Part shown: one piece after another, positions 34,983 through 46,544 of the stretch
Numbering within the stretch: the first letter of the stretch is position 1
Layout of the letters: each line of letters begins with the position of its first letter
Assembly (NCBI GenBank): GCA_007844125.1
Contig: CM017564.1
Span: 9,893,520-9,957,519 of the forward strand
DNA from: Sinonovacula constricta
Taxonomy: Eukaryota > Mollusca > Bivalvia > Cardiida > Solecurtidae
Reading direction: 5' to 3'
DNA length: 64,000 bases
Position numbers and translations under genes: made by a program
The notes under the pieces: model-generated
Told to the model about the DNA's origin: nothing
Seen by the model: the letters and a program-made list of their open reading frames with translations, nothing else
Databases searched by the model: none

Positions 34983-36255
34983 GGTTCTGGACCTGTAACT
35001 AACTTCGTCAAACATCGGCACTCGGTATGATCCGGTTTTATTTGAATAGCATTCGTCGTAAAGTTTCGTATTTGCTATTTTTAGTAGTTTTTCACCACGT
35101 GATATGGATTTTCCATGACGTCATTGGGTTACCCATTTCTCAAAAATGAGGGAACCGGGAGCTCGACAACGTAATCGTCGAGGGCGATATTGTTAAAATA
35201 GTGGTTTACCGACAACAAAGTCATGTAAAGTTGAAGTGGATCATAACTATTGTGTGGGTTTCCTGTGTACAGGTGAAAAATGCACTGTTTTATCTTGTGT
35301 TTGCGATTTAAATTTTCCTTCGCATGCTAACTGCGAGAGTTAGCGACATGGTTTGACGCTCGCTCACCTTTGTCTGATATTTTCTCCGGATGGCCAGGAT
35401 GGACTTTTAAATGTGTTCAGGGGTCAAACTTGTGAGGGACAACCAAGTGTCACTAATACCAAAAGAGTGCTTGACTCAGTTATTCCTAAACTGTCGGATT
35501 TTTTTACGAAAACCGTGTAAAGTGGTTAATTTCAAATATTTCCTTCAAGCCAGTCAAAATCAGTAAAGAGAAGGTTTTCATGTAACAATGCAGAGTTTTA
35601 CATACATATTTCCATCTCTTATACCAACTGTAGGTGATTTTTTGTATAAAGGAGTATAATTTGTAATTGACCATTTTGACGTTATTTTTCGCTATAAATT
35701 CTATTGCAGTTTCATTAAAGTAACCTTTACAAATTCTTATAAATTTTATTAGGAACGGTAAAATGCCTTTAAAATCTCATATTATGGGCAGTTCATATTG
35801 CAGAAAATTTTGAAACTAGTTGTATGTGTCTAACTAGCTTCAAACTTGAGATATTTGCTTTTATAGATAGAGTAAATTTTTAAACACACCCAAAAAAACT
35901 CGGATTTTTGCTTGGGGGTACATGTATGCAAAGTTCTGTATTTTTATAAGTATTTGTCCAAAGTGTGATCTTATTGTTCTGATTTATCATGACATAATTG
36001 TGTAACAGGAAAATTGGTTAAAATTTGAATATAGAACATTAGAATTTGAAAAAAATGGTACTTTTTCATTTTTTGTTCCAGCACAATTTACGGTGTTTTT
36101 GAAAATCAAGGGTGACTTTATAAAAATGTACATAACTTGAGTTACAAACGGTAAACGTCCTTAAAAATTCACCGTAAGATGTGTTTTATAGTACAGATTC
36201 AAGAAACAGTATCATTATAAGGATTGTGGAAGGTCACCATTACAGGTTCAGAACC
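34983..36255. mobile_element. 1.27-kb non-autonomous DNA transposon with TTAA duplication
   Basis: Inverted ends of about 16 bp (left ggttctggacctgtaa, right the inverse of ggttctgaacctgtaa) flanked by TTAA at 34,979-34,982 and 36,256-36,259. TTAA duplication is typical of piggyBac and Kolobok elements; the GG start fits Kolobok better than piggyBac's CC. No transposase frame is present; the interior is AT-rich. Confidence 0.75.
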
Positions 36256-36259
36256 TTAA

Positions 36260-37654
36260 CTGCTTATTGTTTTAACTGGCGTTTTCTTATTACGAAAATA
36301 ACAGCATGGGTAGCTTGGTGTTATTTTAAGTCAAGTTAAAACCGTTGTAAAATATCGTAAAACGTCGCGACGCTTTTGTTTTTCCTAACCTAAATAAAGC
36401 ACAAAATGTGTGTAATTTGCTGATAAGAGATAATATTCTATTCCATTATTCAACGTGGTTTAACAAGTTTTGCCTTTTTAGCAAAAATCGTAAATTTGAC
36501 CAACTTTGACGAAATCGCTTTAAAGTGTTTTGTGTTATGAATCAAAACGACTGATCACTGAAAACTTTATTTAGGTAGCATATATCTAATGCATCAAATA
36601 CAAACAATTCACAATTAACTGCATTATCACAACACTGAAAACTGTGGATAGTTCAATATCTGTCGATGTCGCTCCGTGACCTCCCGAGGGTGGGCCGTGC
36701 TTAAACTAGCTCCATCAATAGACTCATTCCAAATAAACTTATTCGAATGAATCACGAACTACGTGAGGCATGCAACATGAGTAAGCAATAGAAGCTGAAT
36801 GGTGACTCGGTAGAGATGGTGTTTCCATAGTAACATCTAATCTGCACCTGCATCCGGATCTGTCAAAAAAGTACGGCCGCGAACAGTGGGAACGCATCTG
36901 GAATACACAACAACAAATAAGATATAATTCAAAACAAGAAATATCTTTAAAAATATTAGCGGCGTTGGTGAACACAAGCTTTTGTTGGTTTATATTAAAT
37001 ATTTTAAAAAGAAGACTGTAAGGTCTACTGTACCGGCAGATTATATATTTTTGCACACAGTCAGTTATATAGGACATCGTTGAAATAGCTTCTATACCAT
37101 TACGTTTATAATTTATTTTTGGGAAAAATATAAACTTCTTTCAAACATTTTAAGACAAGCCAGCAAAATTTCGTCAATATTGTCTTCGCTTATTACAATC
37201 ACGGATCATTGAAGAGAAATAGTAGTATAGAATGCCAATTTAGTGTATTTCACAACACAACACTAATTTGGCCTATTGTATAAATAGAAAAGTTACGGTA
37301 GAGCAACAATCTGATCACCTCGGCCTTTATGCTATGCAAGAGACCTCTGACATAATAAGGCGCCATCTTGGATCTACTTTGTGTGTCTTAGTTTTAATAC
37401 TGGGTATTTAATGTTGACTTTTCAATTTTCCGTAAATCATATAGATTGTATTTATAAAAAAAATCGTTGTTATTGCAAGATATACTCAACTAAATGATAT
37501 ATATATATAATTTGTTACTTTCTCGCGAACGGACACTGTTTCATAACTCAGGCGACGCACTTTGGTGTATTCTAGAGCTATGTACGAGGTGTATTTTACG
37601 AACCATACGGAAATACCCGAAGTTTTACGATTGGGTAGAGCAAATGTAATGCTG
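36260..37654. other. AT-rich intergenic DNA
   Basis: No supported exon. The minus-strand frame at 36,739-37,077 shows no recognisable motif and is not called. Confidence 0.4.
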
Positions 37655-37820
37655 CACCTCCAATTGAAGAGTATCAAAATTAGGGTAAAAATGCTTCAAA
37701 ACTGGGGGTTGAGGGTTCGAATCCCGGTATGGGCAGGAATGGTCAACTTTTTTTGTTTCTACTTTTTCACTTTTCCAATTATCTCTGCATCACTCTACCA
37801 CATTAAGAAGGAATTTTGTA
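37655..37820 (+). mobile_element. tRNA-related SINE, family C (second copy)
   Basis: 'agggtaaaaatgcttcaaaa', B box 'gagggttcgaatcccggtat', 'ggtcaactttttttg', 'ttatctctgcatcactctac'. About 80% similar by eye to 28,925-29,095. Confidence 0.65.
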
Positions 37821-38300
37821 TTCTTTTTAATATTTTTTTGTAAATGAATTTTAATTGTATGATTTGTATTAAATTTGATTACAAGTTCGTTATCTGGTAT
37901 ATTCCAAGTCTAAATAATAAAAACCATGTGGTAAATTAATTATTTTATTTAGCAGCATCAACCAAAATACTTTATAGAAATTTTGGGCAACACTGAATTA
38001 AATACCGTGGCCATCAAGAGCTCGGTGATATTTGCAATAAAGTGCAATAAGCAGAAAAATCCGGGAAATCAGTCGTTGAATTTGTAAACATCATATTTCG
38101 GAGTCAAACCAATCAAGTAACATTTGGCCTACTTTGTTGGTTTGTCTATTGATATATCTTGTTTCCAAATGCTATTCAATAACAAAACACTTCTCCTAAA
38201 GAGGATACATGAAAACCATCGACGTCTACACTAAAATATACAACTCATCCGTTGTGTTACTTTTCAAATTCTCTATATTTTCTATAACACTTGCTTTACC
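37821..38300. other. AT-rich flank of the 49-bp satellite
   Basis: No supported gene or repeat. Confidence 0.4.
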
Positions 38301-41262
38301 TTAAGAAGTGGCATTATATTGACTTGGCCTACTATTTAATAGACTACGAGTAAAGAAAAGACATTACACTAACGTGACCTGCTGTAGAAATTGACTACGA
38401 GTTAAGGAAAGACACTTCACTAACGTGACCTACTAGACACAGACTCCGGGTTAAGGAAAGACACTTCCCTAAGGTGACCTGCTGTAGAAATTGACTACGA
38501 TTTAAGGAAAGACACTTCACTAATGTGGCCTACAAGACACACACTGTGAGTTAAGTAAAGACACTTCACTAATGTGACCTACCAGACACAGACTGTAAGT
38601 TAAGGAAAGACACTTCATTAACGTGGTCAACTAGACACAGACTGTAAGTTAAGGAAAGACACTTCACTAAGGTGACCTGCTGTAGAAATTGACTACGATT
38701 TAAGGAAAGACACTTCACTAATGTGGCCTACAAGACACACACTGTGAGTTAAGTAAAGACACTTCACTAATGTAACCTACCAGACACAGACTGTAAGTTA
38801 AGGAAAGACACTTCATTAACGTGGTCAACTAGACACAGACTGTAAGTTAAGGAAAGACACTTCACTAACGTGGTCAACTAGACACAGACTGTGAGTTAAG
38901 GAAAGACACTTCACTAACGTGACCTACCAGACACAGACTGTGAGTTAAGGAAAGACACTTCACTAACGTGACCTACCAGACACAGACTGTGAGTTAAGGA
39001 AAGACACTTCACTAATGTGACCTACCAGACACAGATTGTGAGTTAAGGAAAGACACTTCACTAACGTGACCTACCAGACACAGACTGTGAGTTAAGGAAA
39101 GACACTTCACTAATGTGACCTACCAGACACAGACTGCGAGTTAAGGAAAGACACTTCACTAATGTGATCTACCAGACACAGACTGTAAGTTAAGGAAAGA
39201 CACTTCACTAATGTGACCTACCAGACACAGACTGTAAGTTAAGGAAAGACACTTCACTAATGTGGCCTACCAGACACAGACTGTGAGTTAAGAAAAGACA
39301 CTACACTAATGTGACCTACCAGACACAGATTGTAAGTTAAGGAAAGACACTTCACTAACGTGATCTACCAGACACAGACTGTGAGTTAAGGAAAGACACT
39401 TCACTAACGTGACCTACCAGACACAGACTGTAAGTTAAGGAAAGACACTTCACTAACGTGACCTACCAGACACAGACTGTAAGTTAAGGAAAGACACTTC
39501 ACTAATGTGACCTACCAGACACAGACTGTAAGTTAAGGAAAGACACTTCACTAACGTGATCTACCAGACACAGACTGTGAGTTAAGGAAAGACACTTCAC
39601 TAATGTGACCTACCAAACACAGACTGTAAGTTAAGGAAAGACACTTCACTAATGTGACCTACCAGACACAGACTGTGAGTTAAGAAAAGACACTACACTA
39701 ATGTGACCTACCAGACACAGACTGTAAGTTAAGGAAAGACACTTCACTAATGTGACCTACCAGACACAGACTGTAAGTTAAGGAAAGACACTTCACTAAC
39801 GTGATCTACCAGACACAGACTGTGAGTTAAGGAAAGACACTTCACTAATGTGACCTACCAAACACAGACTGTAAGTTAAGGAAAGACACTTCACTAATGT
39901 GACCTACCAGACACAGACTGTAAGTTAAGGAAAGACACTTCACTAATGTGACCTACCAGACACAGACTGTGAGTTAAGAAAAGACACTACACTAATGTGA
40001 CCTACCAGACACAGACTGTAAGTTAAGGAAAGACACTTCACTAATGTGACCTACCAGACACAGACTGTAAGTTAAGGAAAGACACTACACTAACGTGACC
40101 TACTAGACACAGACTGCGAGTTAAGGAAAGACACTTCACTAACGTGGCCTACCAGACACAGACTGTAAGTTAAGGAAAGACACTTCACTAATGTGACATA
40201 CTAGACACAGACTGCGAGTTAAGTAAAGACACTTCACTAACGTGACATACTAGACACAGACTGTGAGTTAAGGAAAGACACTTCACTAACGTGATCTACC
40301 AGACACAGACTGTAAGTTAAGGAAAGACACTTCACTAATGTAACCTACCAGACACAGACTGTAAGTTAAGGAAAGACACTTCACTAATGTAACCTACCAG
40401 ACACAGACTGTAAGTTAAGGAAAGACACTTCACTAATGTAACCTACCAGACACAGACTGTAAGTTAAGGAAAGACACTTCACTAACGTGACCTACTAGAC
40501 TCAGACTGTGAGTTAAGGAAAGACACTTCACTAATGTGATCTACCAGACACAGACTGTAAGTTAAGGAAAGACACTTCACTAATGTGACCTACCAGACAC
40601 AGACTGTAAGTTAAGGAAAGACACTTCACTAATGTGACCTACCAGACACAGACTGTAAGTTAAGGAAAGACACTTCACTAACGTGACCTACAAGACACAC
40701 ACTGTGAGTTAAGGAAAGACACTTCACTAACGTGACCTACCAGACACAGACTGTAAGTTAAGGAAAGACACTTCACTAATGTGACCACCAAGACTCAGAC
40801 TGTGAGTTAAGGAAAGACACTTCACTAATGTGACCTACCAAACACAGACTGTAAGTTAAGGAAAGACACTTCACTAACGTGACCTACCAGACACAGACTG
40901 TGAGTTAAGGAAAGACACTTCACTAATGTGACCTACCAGACACAGACTGTGAGTTAAGGAAAGACACTTCACTAATGTGACCTACCAGACACAGACTGTA
41001 AGTTAAGGAAAGACACTTCACTAACGTGACCTACTAGACACAGACTGTAAGTTAAGGAAAGACACTTCACTAATGTAACCTACCAGACACAGACTGTGAG
41101 TTAAGGAAAGATACTTTACTAACGTGGCGTACTAGACACAGACGGCGAGTTAAAGAAACAACACTTACGTGAGCTGATGTAAAAATTGACAACAAGTTTA
41201 AGGAAAGACACTACACTAACGTGGCCTACTAGACACAAACTGCGGGTTAAGAAAAGACACTT
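38301..41262. repeat. 49-bp satellite-like array, about 60 units
   Basis: The unit reads gacctaccagacacagactg, tgagttaaggaaagacactt, cactaacgt (49 bp, measured between 38,882 and 38,931). The first six or so and last three units are diverged; the core is very uniform. Variant sites (tgtgag/tgtaag, acgt/atgt) and one marked variant ('ttaagaaaagacactacact') recur at 39,288, 39,680 and 39,974, spacings of 8 and 6 units. Not a multiple of three; no sustained frame. Confidence 0.95.
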
Positions 41263-41574
41263 CACTTAACATGGAAACGCAACAGCCACAGCGGTGATGA
41301 GTTAAGGAGCATCTACAAATATCGATCCCATCCGATTAAATGCAGCAAAGTAGGTCATTGTTAATAAAGTGTGACACAATACATACACTTCTCATATACT
41401 TTTTGGTTTATGACTGATCCCACTGTGATATACCAGCATGGTCTTGTTGCAGATTGATGCGTTCTAAATAGTTTTAATTGTGCCAAAACTTACATTCGTC
41501 TTTAGTTGATTTAAAGGCATGTCCCAAATACATACCGTCACGCGAGGTAACACAGGCAATTTGAAATAAGTCCC

Positions 41575-41580
41575 TTTATT
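41575..41580 (-). promoter_or_regulatory. Poly(A) signal behind the short Cys-rich peptide frame
   Basis: AATAAA on the minus strand, 35 nt after the TAA at 41,615. It supports a compact single-coding-exon gene. Confidence 0.45.
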
Positions 41581-41614
41581 AAAAAAAATAGCGATTTGTC
41601 ATATTGTGCGATGC

Positions 41615-41791
41615 TTACCGACAGAAGGAACCGAAAACATGACACCTTCCGCGTTGCCCTCTTGTCCGACACACACCCAAGTTTGGAAATCTACTGTTCC
41701 GACATCGGTTCTTTCGATTAAAGTCACATTGTGACATCGCTTCACACACCAGTATTAGGAGGACGATAAACACAAAGGCCGATCGCTTCAT
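41615..41791 (-). CDS. Candidate secreted cationic five-cysteine peptide (antimicrobial-like), 58 residues
   Basis: Complete frame from ATG (41,789-41,791) to TAA (41,615-41,617). Residues 1-20 form a textbook signal peptide: MKR, a hydrophobic core (FVFIVLLILV), then a small-residue end (EAMS) before Gln21. The predicted mature part is 38 residues with C22, C30, C41, C50 and C57 (C-x7-C-x10-C-x8-C-x6-C), nine Arg, one Lys and one acid, so strongly basic. Short, secreted, Cys-rich and basic is the profile of host-defence peptides, but the spacing fits no family I recognise. 'agtttctttctacag' 28 nt before the ATG is a strong acceptor, implying a 5' UTR exon. The stop overlaps a good donor (CG|GTAAGC), so the protein could continue in another exon and gain a sixth cysteine. 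A poly(A) signal follows 35 nt after the stop. Confidence 0.5.
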   Translation of the reverse strand: MKRSAFVFIVLLILVCEAMSQCDFNRKNRCRNSRFPNLGVCRTRGQRGRCHVFGSFCR

Positions 41792-41832
41792 TATTTAACT
41801 TCCGGTTGGCACAAATCTGTAGAAAGAAACTA

Positions 41833-41840
41833 TGACGTCA
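41833..41840. promoter_or_regulatory. Palindromic TGACGTCA (CRE/ATF-like site)
   Basis: Perfect 8-bp CREB/ATF consensus 41 bp upstream of the peptide ATG on the minus strand. It would be a promoter element if transcription starts close by, or intronic if the acceptor at about 41,820 is used. Confidence 0.3.
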
Positions 41841-41862
41841 CCGAGTAGCAAATTTAAAGAAA

Positions 41863-42261
41863 CAATCGGAACTCCTCGGGTAATTCCGTCCTCGGGACAA
41901 TCATTCCTCGGATGTATCTGGTGCAATGATACTTACTGAAATTACGATCGTTTTGTTCGCCGGTAGTCGGAAGAAGAATATATGACTAAAATGTAGTTCG
42001 AACAAAACATAGACAATGTCATCGTTTGACAGCTGCGTGTCTGCTGCGCTGGGTAAATTAAAATTTGATGATCTACAATTGAAGCCGCCACAAATTGAAG
42101 TTTTACAGGCCTCGTATTGTCGCGAGCTGTCACCCCGAGCTGCCATCTTTGTTTTGACGACTGTCTCAAAAGTAGTCCCATTTAGGGAAATGGTCGAGGT
42201 CATCCGACTACCTATATACATCCGAGAGACGATTCGCGAATTATCCGAGGTGTTCCGATTG
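41863..42261 (+). mobile_element. Inverted-repeat element carrying a gene fragment (Pack-MITE-like)
   Basis: Left end caatcggaactcctcgggta; right end is the inverse of caatcggaacacctcggata. Similarity extends inward to 'ctcggatgtat' on both sides, about 60 bp. A possible duplication is TTTAAA at 41,853-41,858 and 42,263-42,268. The interior holds an open frame not explained by the ends. A truncated relative is at 9,322-9,407. Confidence 0.65.
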
Positions 42262-42267
42262 CTTTAA
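42016..42267 (+). pseudogene. Helicase-like N-terminal fragment inside the inverted-repeat element
   Basis: From ATG 42,016 the frame reads MSSFDSCVSAALGKLKFDD, then 'LKPPQIEVLQASY'. This looks like the region just before motif I of RecQ-type helicases (F-x2-L-x-P-x-Q-x3-L), recognised from memory and not searched. The expected P-loop (GKS/T) never follows; after about residue 37 the frame runs into the element's own right end. A captured exon fragment is the simplest reading; chance resemblance is the alternative. Confidence 0.35.
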
Positions 42268-42384
42268 AAACGTTTTTTATTGTTACATATAGCATAGGAT
42301 TATCATAAAATGGCAGTCCGTATAAGTCAATGATATACCAGAGAAAACAATATCAATAAGTACGAGTTTGAACAAAAACTGAAT

Positions 42385-42582
42385 TGTTGGTCGCGGGTTC
42401 GAACCCCGGCCGGGTCAAACCAAAGACTTTAAAGTTGGTAGTAGTGGCCTCCTTCCTAACGCTCGGGGCTAAGAGGACAGCATAACGCCTGACTCGTCGG
42501 TGTCAGTATAATGGACCGGACGGTTCAGTCCCTGGGCACCTTATTAGTGCTCCTGTGCTATAATGATAGAAATGTCGCTGCA
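42385..42582 (+). mobile_element. tRNA-derived SINE, family B, 5'-truncated
   Basis: B box 'gcgggttcgaaccccggccg', then 'caaaccaaagactttaaagt', 'cctaacgctcggggctaag', 'gcctgactcgtcggtgtcag' and 'ctataatgatagaaatgtcg'. The body matches 58,592-58,810 in inverse orientation. Confidence 0.75.
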
Positions 42583-42677
42583 CAGTATCGGCAAAAATGC
42601 CGGCAAATCCCAATCCCACTCGTGGAAACTTAAAAATAAATCTCTTAAGGGTTTACCGATTTTTAAATCACGCAACC

Positions 42678-43082
42678 GTACACACACATACACCCGCACG
42701 CACGCACGTACGCACACTCAACACACACATACACCCGCACGCACACTCACACACACACACATACACCCGCACGCATGCACTCACACTCACACACACACAT
42801 ACACCCGCACGCACGCACGCACACTCACACACATACACCCGCACGCACGCACACTCACACACACACGTACACATACCCACACATACACGCACACATACAC
42901 GTACACACACACGCGCGCACACACTTTCACCGCACACACATACACACACGTACACACACATACACACAAACACACGTACACGCACCAGCATTTACACGCA
43001 CACACGAACCAGCACACACACACGCGTGTGCGCGCGCGTACTCGCTCTCGCACGCACATATGAACACACACACACACACAGC
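42678..43082. repeat. CA-rich minisatellite (acac/cgcacgcacg)
   Basis: Runs of (CA)n with embedded 'cacccgcacgcacgcac' units. His/Thr-rich and Cys/Val-rich frames on either strand are artefacts. Confidence 0.92.
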
Positions 43083-43619
43083 GATCTAATTCTGGATTAT
43101 AGTTCAACTTCAACTTTAAATCCACGTCCCCATATAAAATACTAATCAATCAATAAATAATCAAGAAATATACGAATGCGCACAGCAGAATTGAACATCG
43201 ACTGTTAATTAAACATATTTTTACAATAATAAACTGTTAATTATGTTTTAACCAAAGTAATGAGGCTAATTACTATGCGTACTAGAATATATAGAAGGAA
43301 AAATAACACAAAGTGATGGAAAATGGCATTTATTTATTATTCCTGAATAAACTTAGCATCTAACAAACAAAAGCGCTTTTATTTCAGAAATGCAAATCTG
43401 TGTGGCAAAAAACACCAAAAGAGAAACGAAACTATTATTGTATTATTGATAACTATAACAACAAAAACGAAATGTGCAAATGAGAAAAAAAAGCTACATA
43501 CTTGAATGAAAAAGAAACAAAGAAAAAGAAATATTACCACGTATAGTTGTTATTCCGGGTAAGTGGTAGTTATAACAACAGCAGCGTCACAGAATGAAGT
43601 CTACGTGAGAACGAGTGGA
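43083..43619. other. AT-rich intergenic DNA
   Basis: No supported gene. Confidence 0.4.
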
Positions 43620-43835
43620 TATATATAGTACAGACTGATTATTGTACTTGTCAATCAGCCAATGGGAATACTTGAGTCACCCTTAGAACAAGGTCCACAT
43701 GAGTAAACATGACAGGGAAGATAACAAAAAATGTGAGTAGGAGAGGAAATATTGGGAGAGAATTTTGAAATCTGTAAAGTACCAAGTTAGATAGCGAGAC
43801 AGGCAGAAAATGAGATATTATAAAGCGCGCGCGCG

Positions 43836-43910
<75 letters not shown>

Positions 43911-43935
43911 AACAGTAAGACAGAGAGGCACAATT
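43620..43935 (+). repeat. Interspersed duplication, copy 1, ending in (GA)n
   Basis: Shared with 45,375-45,790: 'actgattattgtac', 'cttgagtcaccctta', 'attgggagagaattttgaaa', then a GA run of about 80 bp at 43,832-43,905. By eye about 70-75% identity. Confidence 0.65.
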
Positions 43936-44835
43936 TACATTACATTATCTGGGATGAGAAAGAAACAAAGAAAATAAGATATTACCACAAATATGTTTCA
44001 ATCCGCGAAAACGGAAGTTATTTATTATTATAACAGCGTCACAGAATGAAGTTTCAGGGAAATTCGACAGTCGTGCACTCATCGGCTATTTGGTAATATG
44101 TTAAAATTGCAGCCGTAAGTAGGCCATCATGTTTGTTTGTTGATGTTGTTGGCTTAAAGGTGGTATACGTCATATATTTCTGCAGAACAAAAACTGGAAG
44201 ACAAAACTAGATATGGTTTTCAATGAAGGTGCCATGAATATATATTTTAGTTATATGTAGAAGAAACCATATTTTCTTTGGGGAATCTCTATCTATATAC
44301 ACGCGGCATAGTTAGCTCCGTATGAATAAATAAATACAGAAGAAGAAGAAGAAGAAGAAGAAGAAGAAGAAGAAGAAGAAGAAGAAGAAGAAGAAGAAGA
44401 AGAAGAAGAAGAAGAAGAACAGAACAAAGAAAGAAAGAATTATAATTATAATGTGGTCGTCGTCGTCATAGTTGTTGCTGACGATGACGACGGTGATGAT
44501 GATGCTATTTCGAAGACTAATGTCTGTTAGAGATAGACAACAAACAGTTTTCCCTCAGATTCGAATTCTTAAAACAGGCAAAGTTTCAAAAGCGTATAAT
44601 TAAAGGGGTATGTATAGATAAAATGCGCTTTATGAATACTTACACCGACAAAACAGTGAAAACACCCGACAAATGAAAAAGCTTCTTACATAAAGGTTCT
44701 CGCCTTAACAGCGACACGAACGAACCCAAGCGCTCATAATTTACAAATCGTGGGCTCCAACGACTCAGCCAGGGGCTACCCGCTTTGTATACATCCAACT
44801 CATTGATTGTGAAAAATAATTGTTGTTTGTTTACT
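43936..44835. other. Intergenic DNA with a (GAA)n microsatellite
   Basis: A GAA/AAG run of about 80 bp lies at 44,338-44,418, followed by short GTC/GAT runs near 44,455-44,505. No gene is recognised. Confidence 0.6.
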
Positions 44836-45046
44836 GTTTGTTTGTTGGGTTTATCGTCCCACCAGCAGTATTTCAGTTATCTGAAAACTGTGTTTACTTG
44901 AAGCAGATATAGTGCTGCCTTTACTGCGTATAGCATGTCGTGTACACTACCATTTTGAACGACTTTGGTATGTCGCGGCTCGGGATCGAACCGTGGCCTC
45001 CTGTACCTAGAGCGGATGCTCTACCGATTGTGCTACCAAGTCCGGT
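44836..45046 (-). mobile_element. tRNA-derived SINE, family A, internally deleted
   Basis: The tail (gggtttatcgtcccacc) and the tRNA-like head (gatcgaaccgtggcctcctg ... ctctaccgattgtgctacca) are both present. About 90-100 bp of body is missing between 'tagcatgtcgtg' and 'tacactaccattttgaacga'. Confidence 0.78.
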
Positions 45047-45374
45047 TGTATTTTTTTTAATTGTAATACATGATGTTATACTCTTTGACTTCTATTTGAC
45101 CCACTTAGAGTATACACGACTTAATTATTTAATCTTAACGATCTCCATTCGTTGAAGTTGCGTATAATTACGGAAAAAATAAACGTTCCAAAATAACCAT
45201 TTCTGTTATGGTGTCGTTAAGATTAGGCAACAATAAAACGAGTGTATAAAATGTTTATTATTATCAATGTTGATTCCAGTGAAATATGTTCCTTTAAAAA
45301 CAAACATTTTCAAGGACGGAGAACTAGACGATATGTGAACCTAGCTTGGATTGTGTTTATTTAAGGTGTACATA

Positions 45375-45720
45375 CGGATATAAATTACAAACTGATTATT
45401 GTACATTTCAATTTCACTCAAGGGGAATCTTGAATCACCCTTGACACAAGGCCCAGATCGAATGAACGTGACGGAGGAGATAAAAAAAAAAGTGGGTGGA
45501 TCGAGAAAGTGGAAGAGAAAAGATTGGGAGAGAATTTTGAAATCACTGAAGTCCCAATTGAGACAGGGAGAAACAGACAAAAAAGGGAGAGATTATATAA
45601 AGGAAGCGAGAGATGATAAAAGAGAGATTGAAAGATAGACCGAGTGAAAAATAAACTTTAAGAAACATGCTTACAAAGACCGAACGAAAGTGGCAGAGAG
45701 AGAGAGAGAGCGAGAGAGAG

Positions 45721-45774
<54 letters not shown>

Positions 45775-45790
45775 CAATGAGACGGAGAGG
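45375..45790 (+). repeat. Interspersed duplication, copy 2, ending in (GA)n
   Basis: Second copy of 43,620-43,935, with GA runs at about 45,692-45,770. The lysine-rich open frame here is a by-product of purine bias. Confidence 0.65.
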
Positions 45791-45939
45791 CAGAAAAGAG
45801 ACATAGAAAGGGGCGTTACAAGTCGGCGACTATACACACTAGCCAACGGGAGGACCCTATTTTGTGTCAAGTTGACTGTAAAGCGAATCTTTACAACAAA
45901 ATTGTGAATTATGGATAAAAAAATAACTTATAGCATGGT

Positions 45940-46510
45940 CAAACAAGTGGCACGGTTCACGTACATGAAATAAACAAGCCACGCGGACCACGTACAAGAT
46001 ATAAACAAGTCACATGAATCACGTGCATTAATTAAACAAGTAACAAGGATCACAGACATAAGATAAACAAGTACAAGACTCGCGTACATGAGATAAACAA
46101 GTTCCATGATTTATTTACATTCGATAAACACGTAGCATGGATAACGTACATTAAATAAACAAGTAGCATTGATTACGTCCATTAGATAAACAAGAAGCAT
46201 GGATTACGTCCATTAGATAAACAAGTAGCATGGATTAGGTAGCCTACATTAGATAAACAAGTAGCATTGATTACGTCCATTAGATAAACAAGTAGCATGG
46301 ATTACGTAGCCTACATTAGATAAACACGTAGCATGGATTACGTACATTAGATAAACAAGTAGCATGGATTACGTACATGAGACAAACAATTAACACGAAA
46401 TAAACAAATAACGTGCATCACGTACACAAAATAAACATGTAGCAAAGGTCAAGTACGTGAAACAAACATTTTACACGGATCACGTACTTGAAGAAATGTA
46501 CGAATCACAT
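45940..46510. repeat. 31-bp minisatellite, about 18 units
   Basis: The unit is roughly agataaacaagtagcatgga plus ttacgtccatt. Units between 46,130 and 46,380 are the most uniform; the flanks are diverged. Two units carry an inserted 'gcct' (tagcctacatt). Confidence 0.85.
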
Positions 46511-46544
46511 ACATGCAAACACAAGTATCACCAATCATGCAATG

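Noticed and set aside
36739..37077. 112-residue minus-strand frame
   Set aside because: No start context, motif or splice support.
38301..41262. CRISPR-like array
   Set aside because: The 49-bp units are contiguous with no unique spacers, and the genome is animal nuclear DNA.
42563..43149. His/Thr-rich and Cys/Val-rich frames on both strands
   Set aside because: CA-repeat translation in every frame.
45399..45638. Lys/Glu-rich 79-residue frame
   Set aside because: Produced by purine bias next to a GA microsatellite; the related copy at 43.7 kb does not keep the frame.
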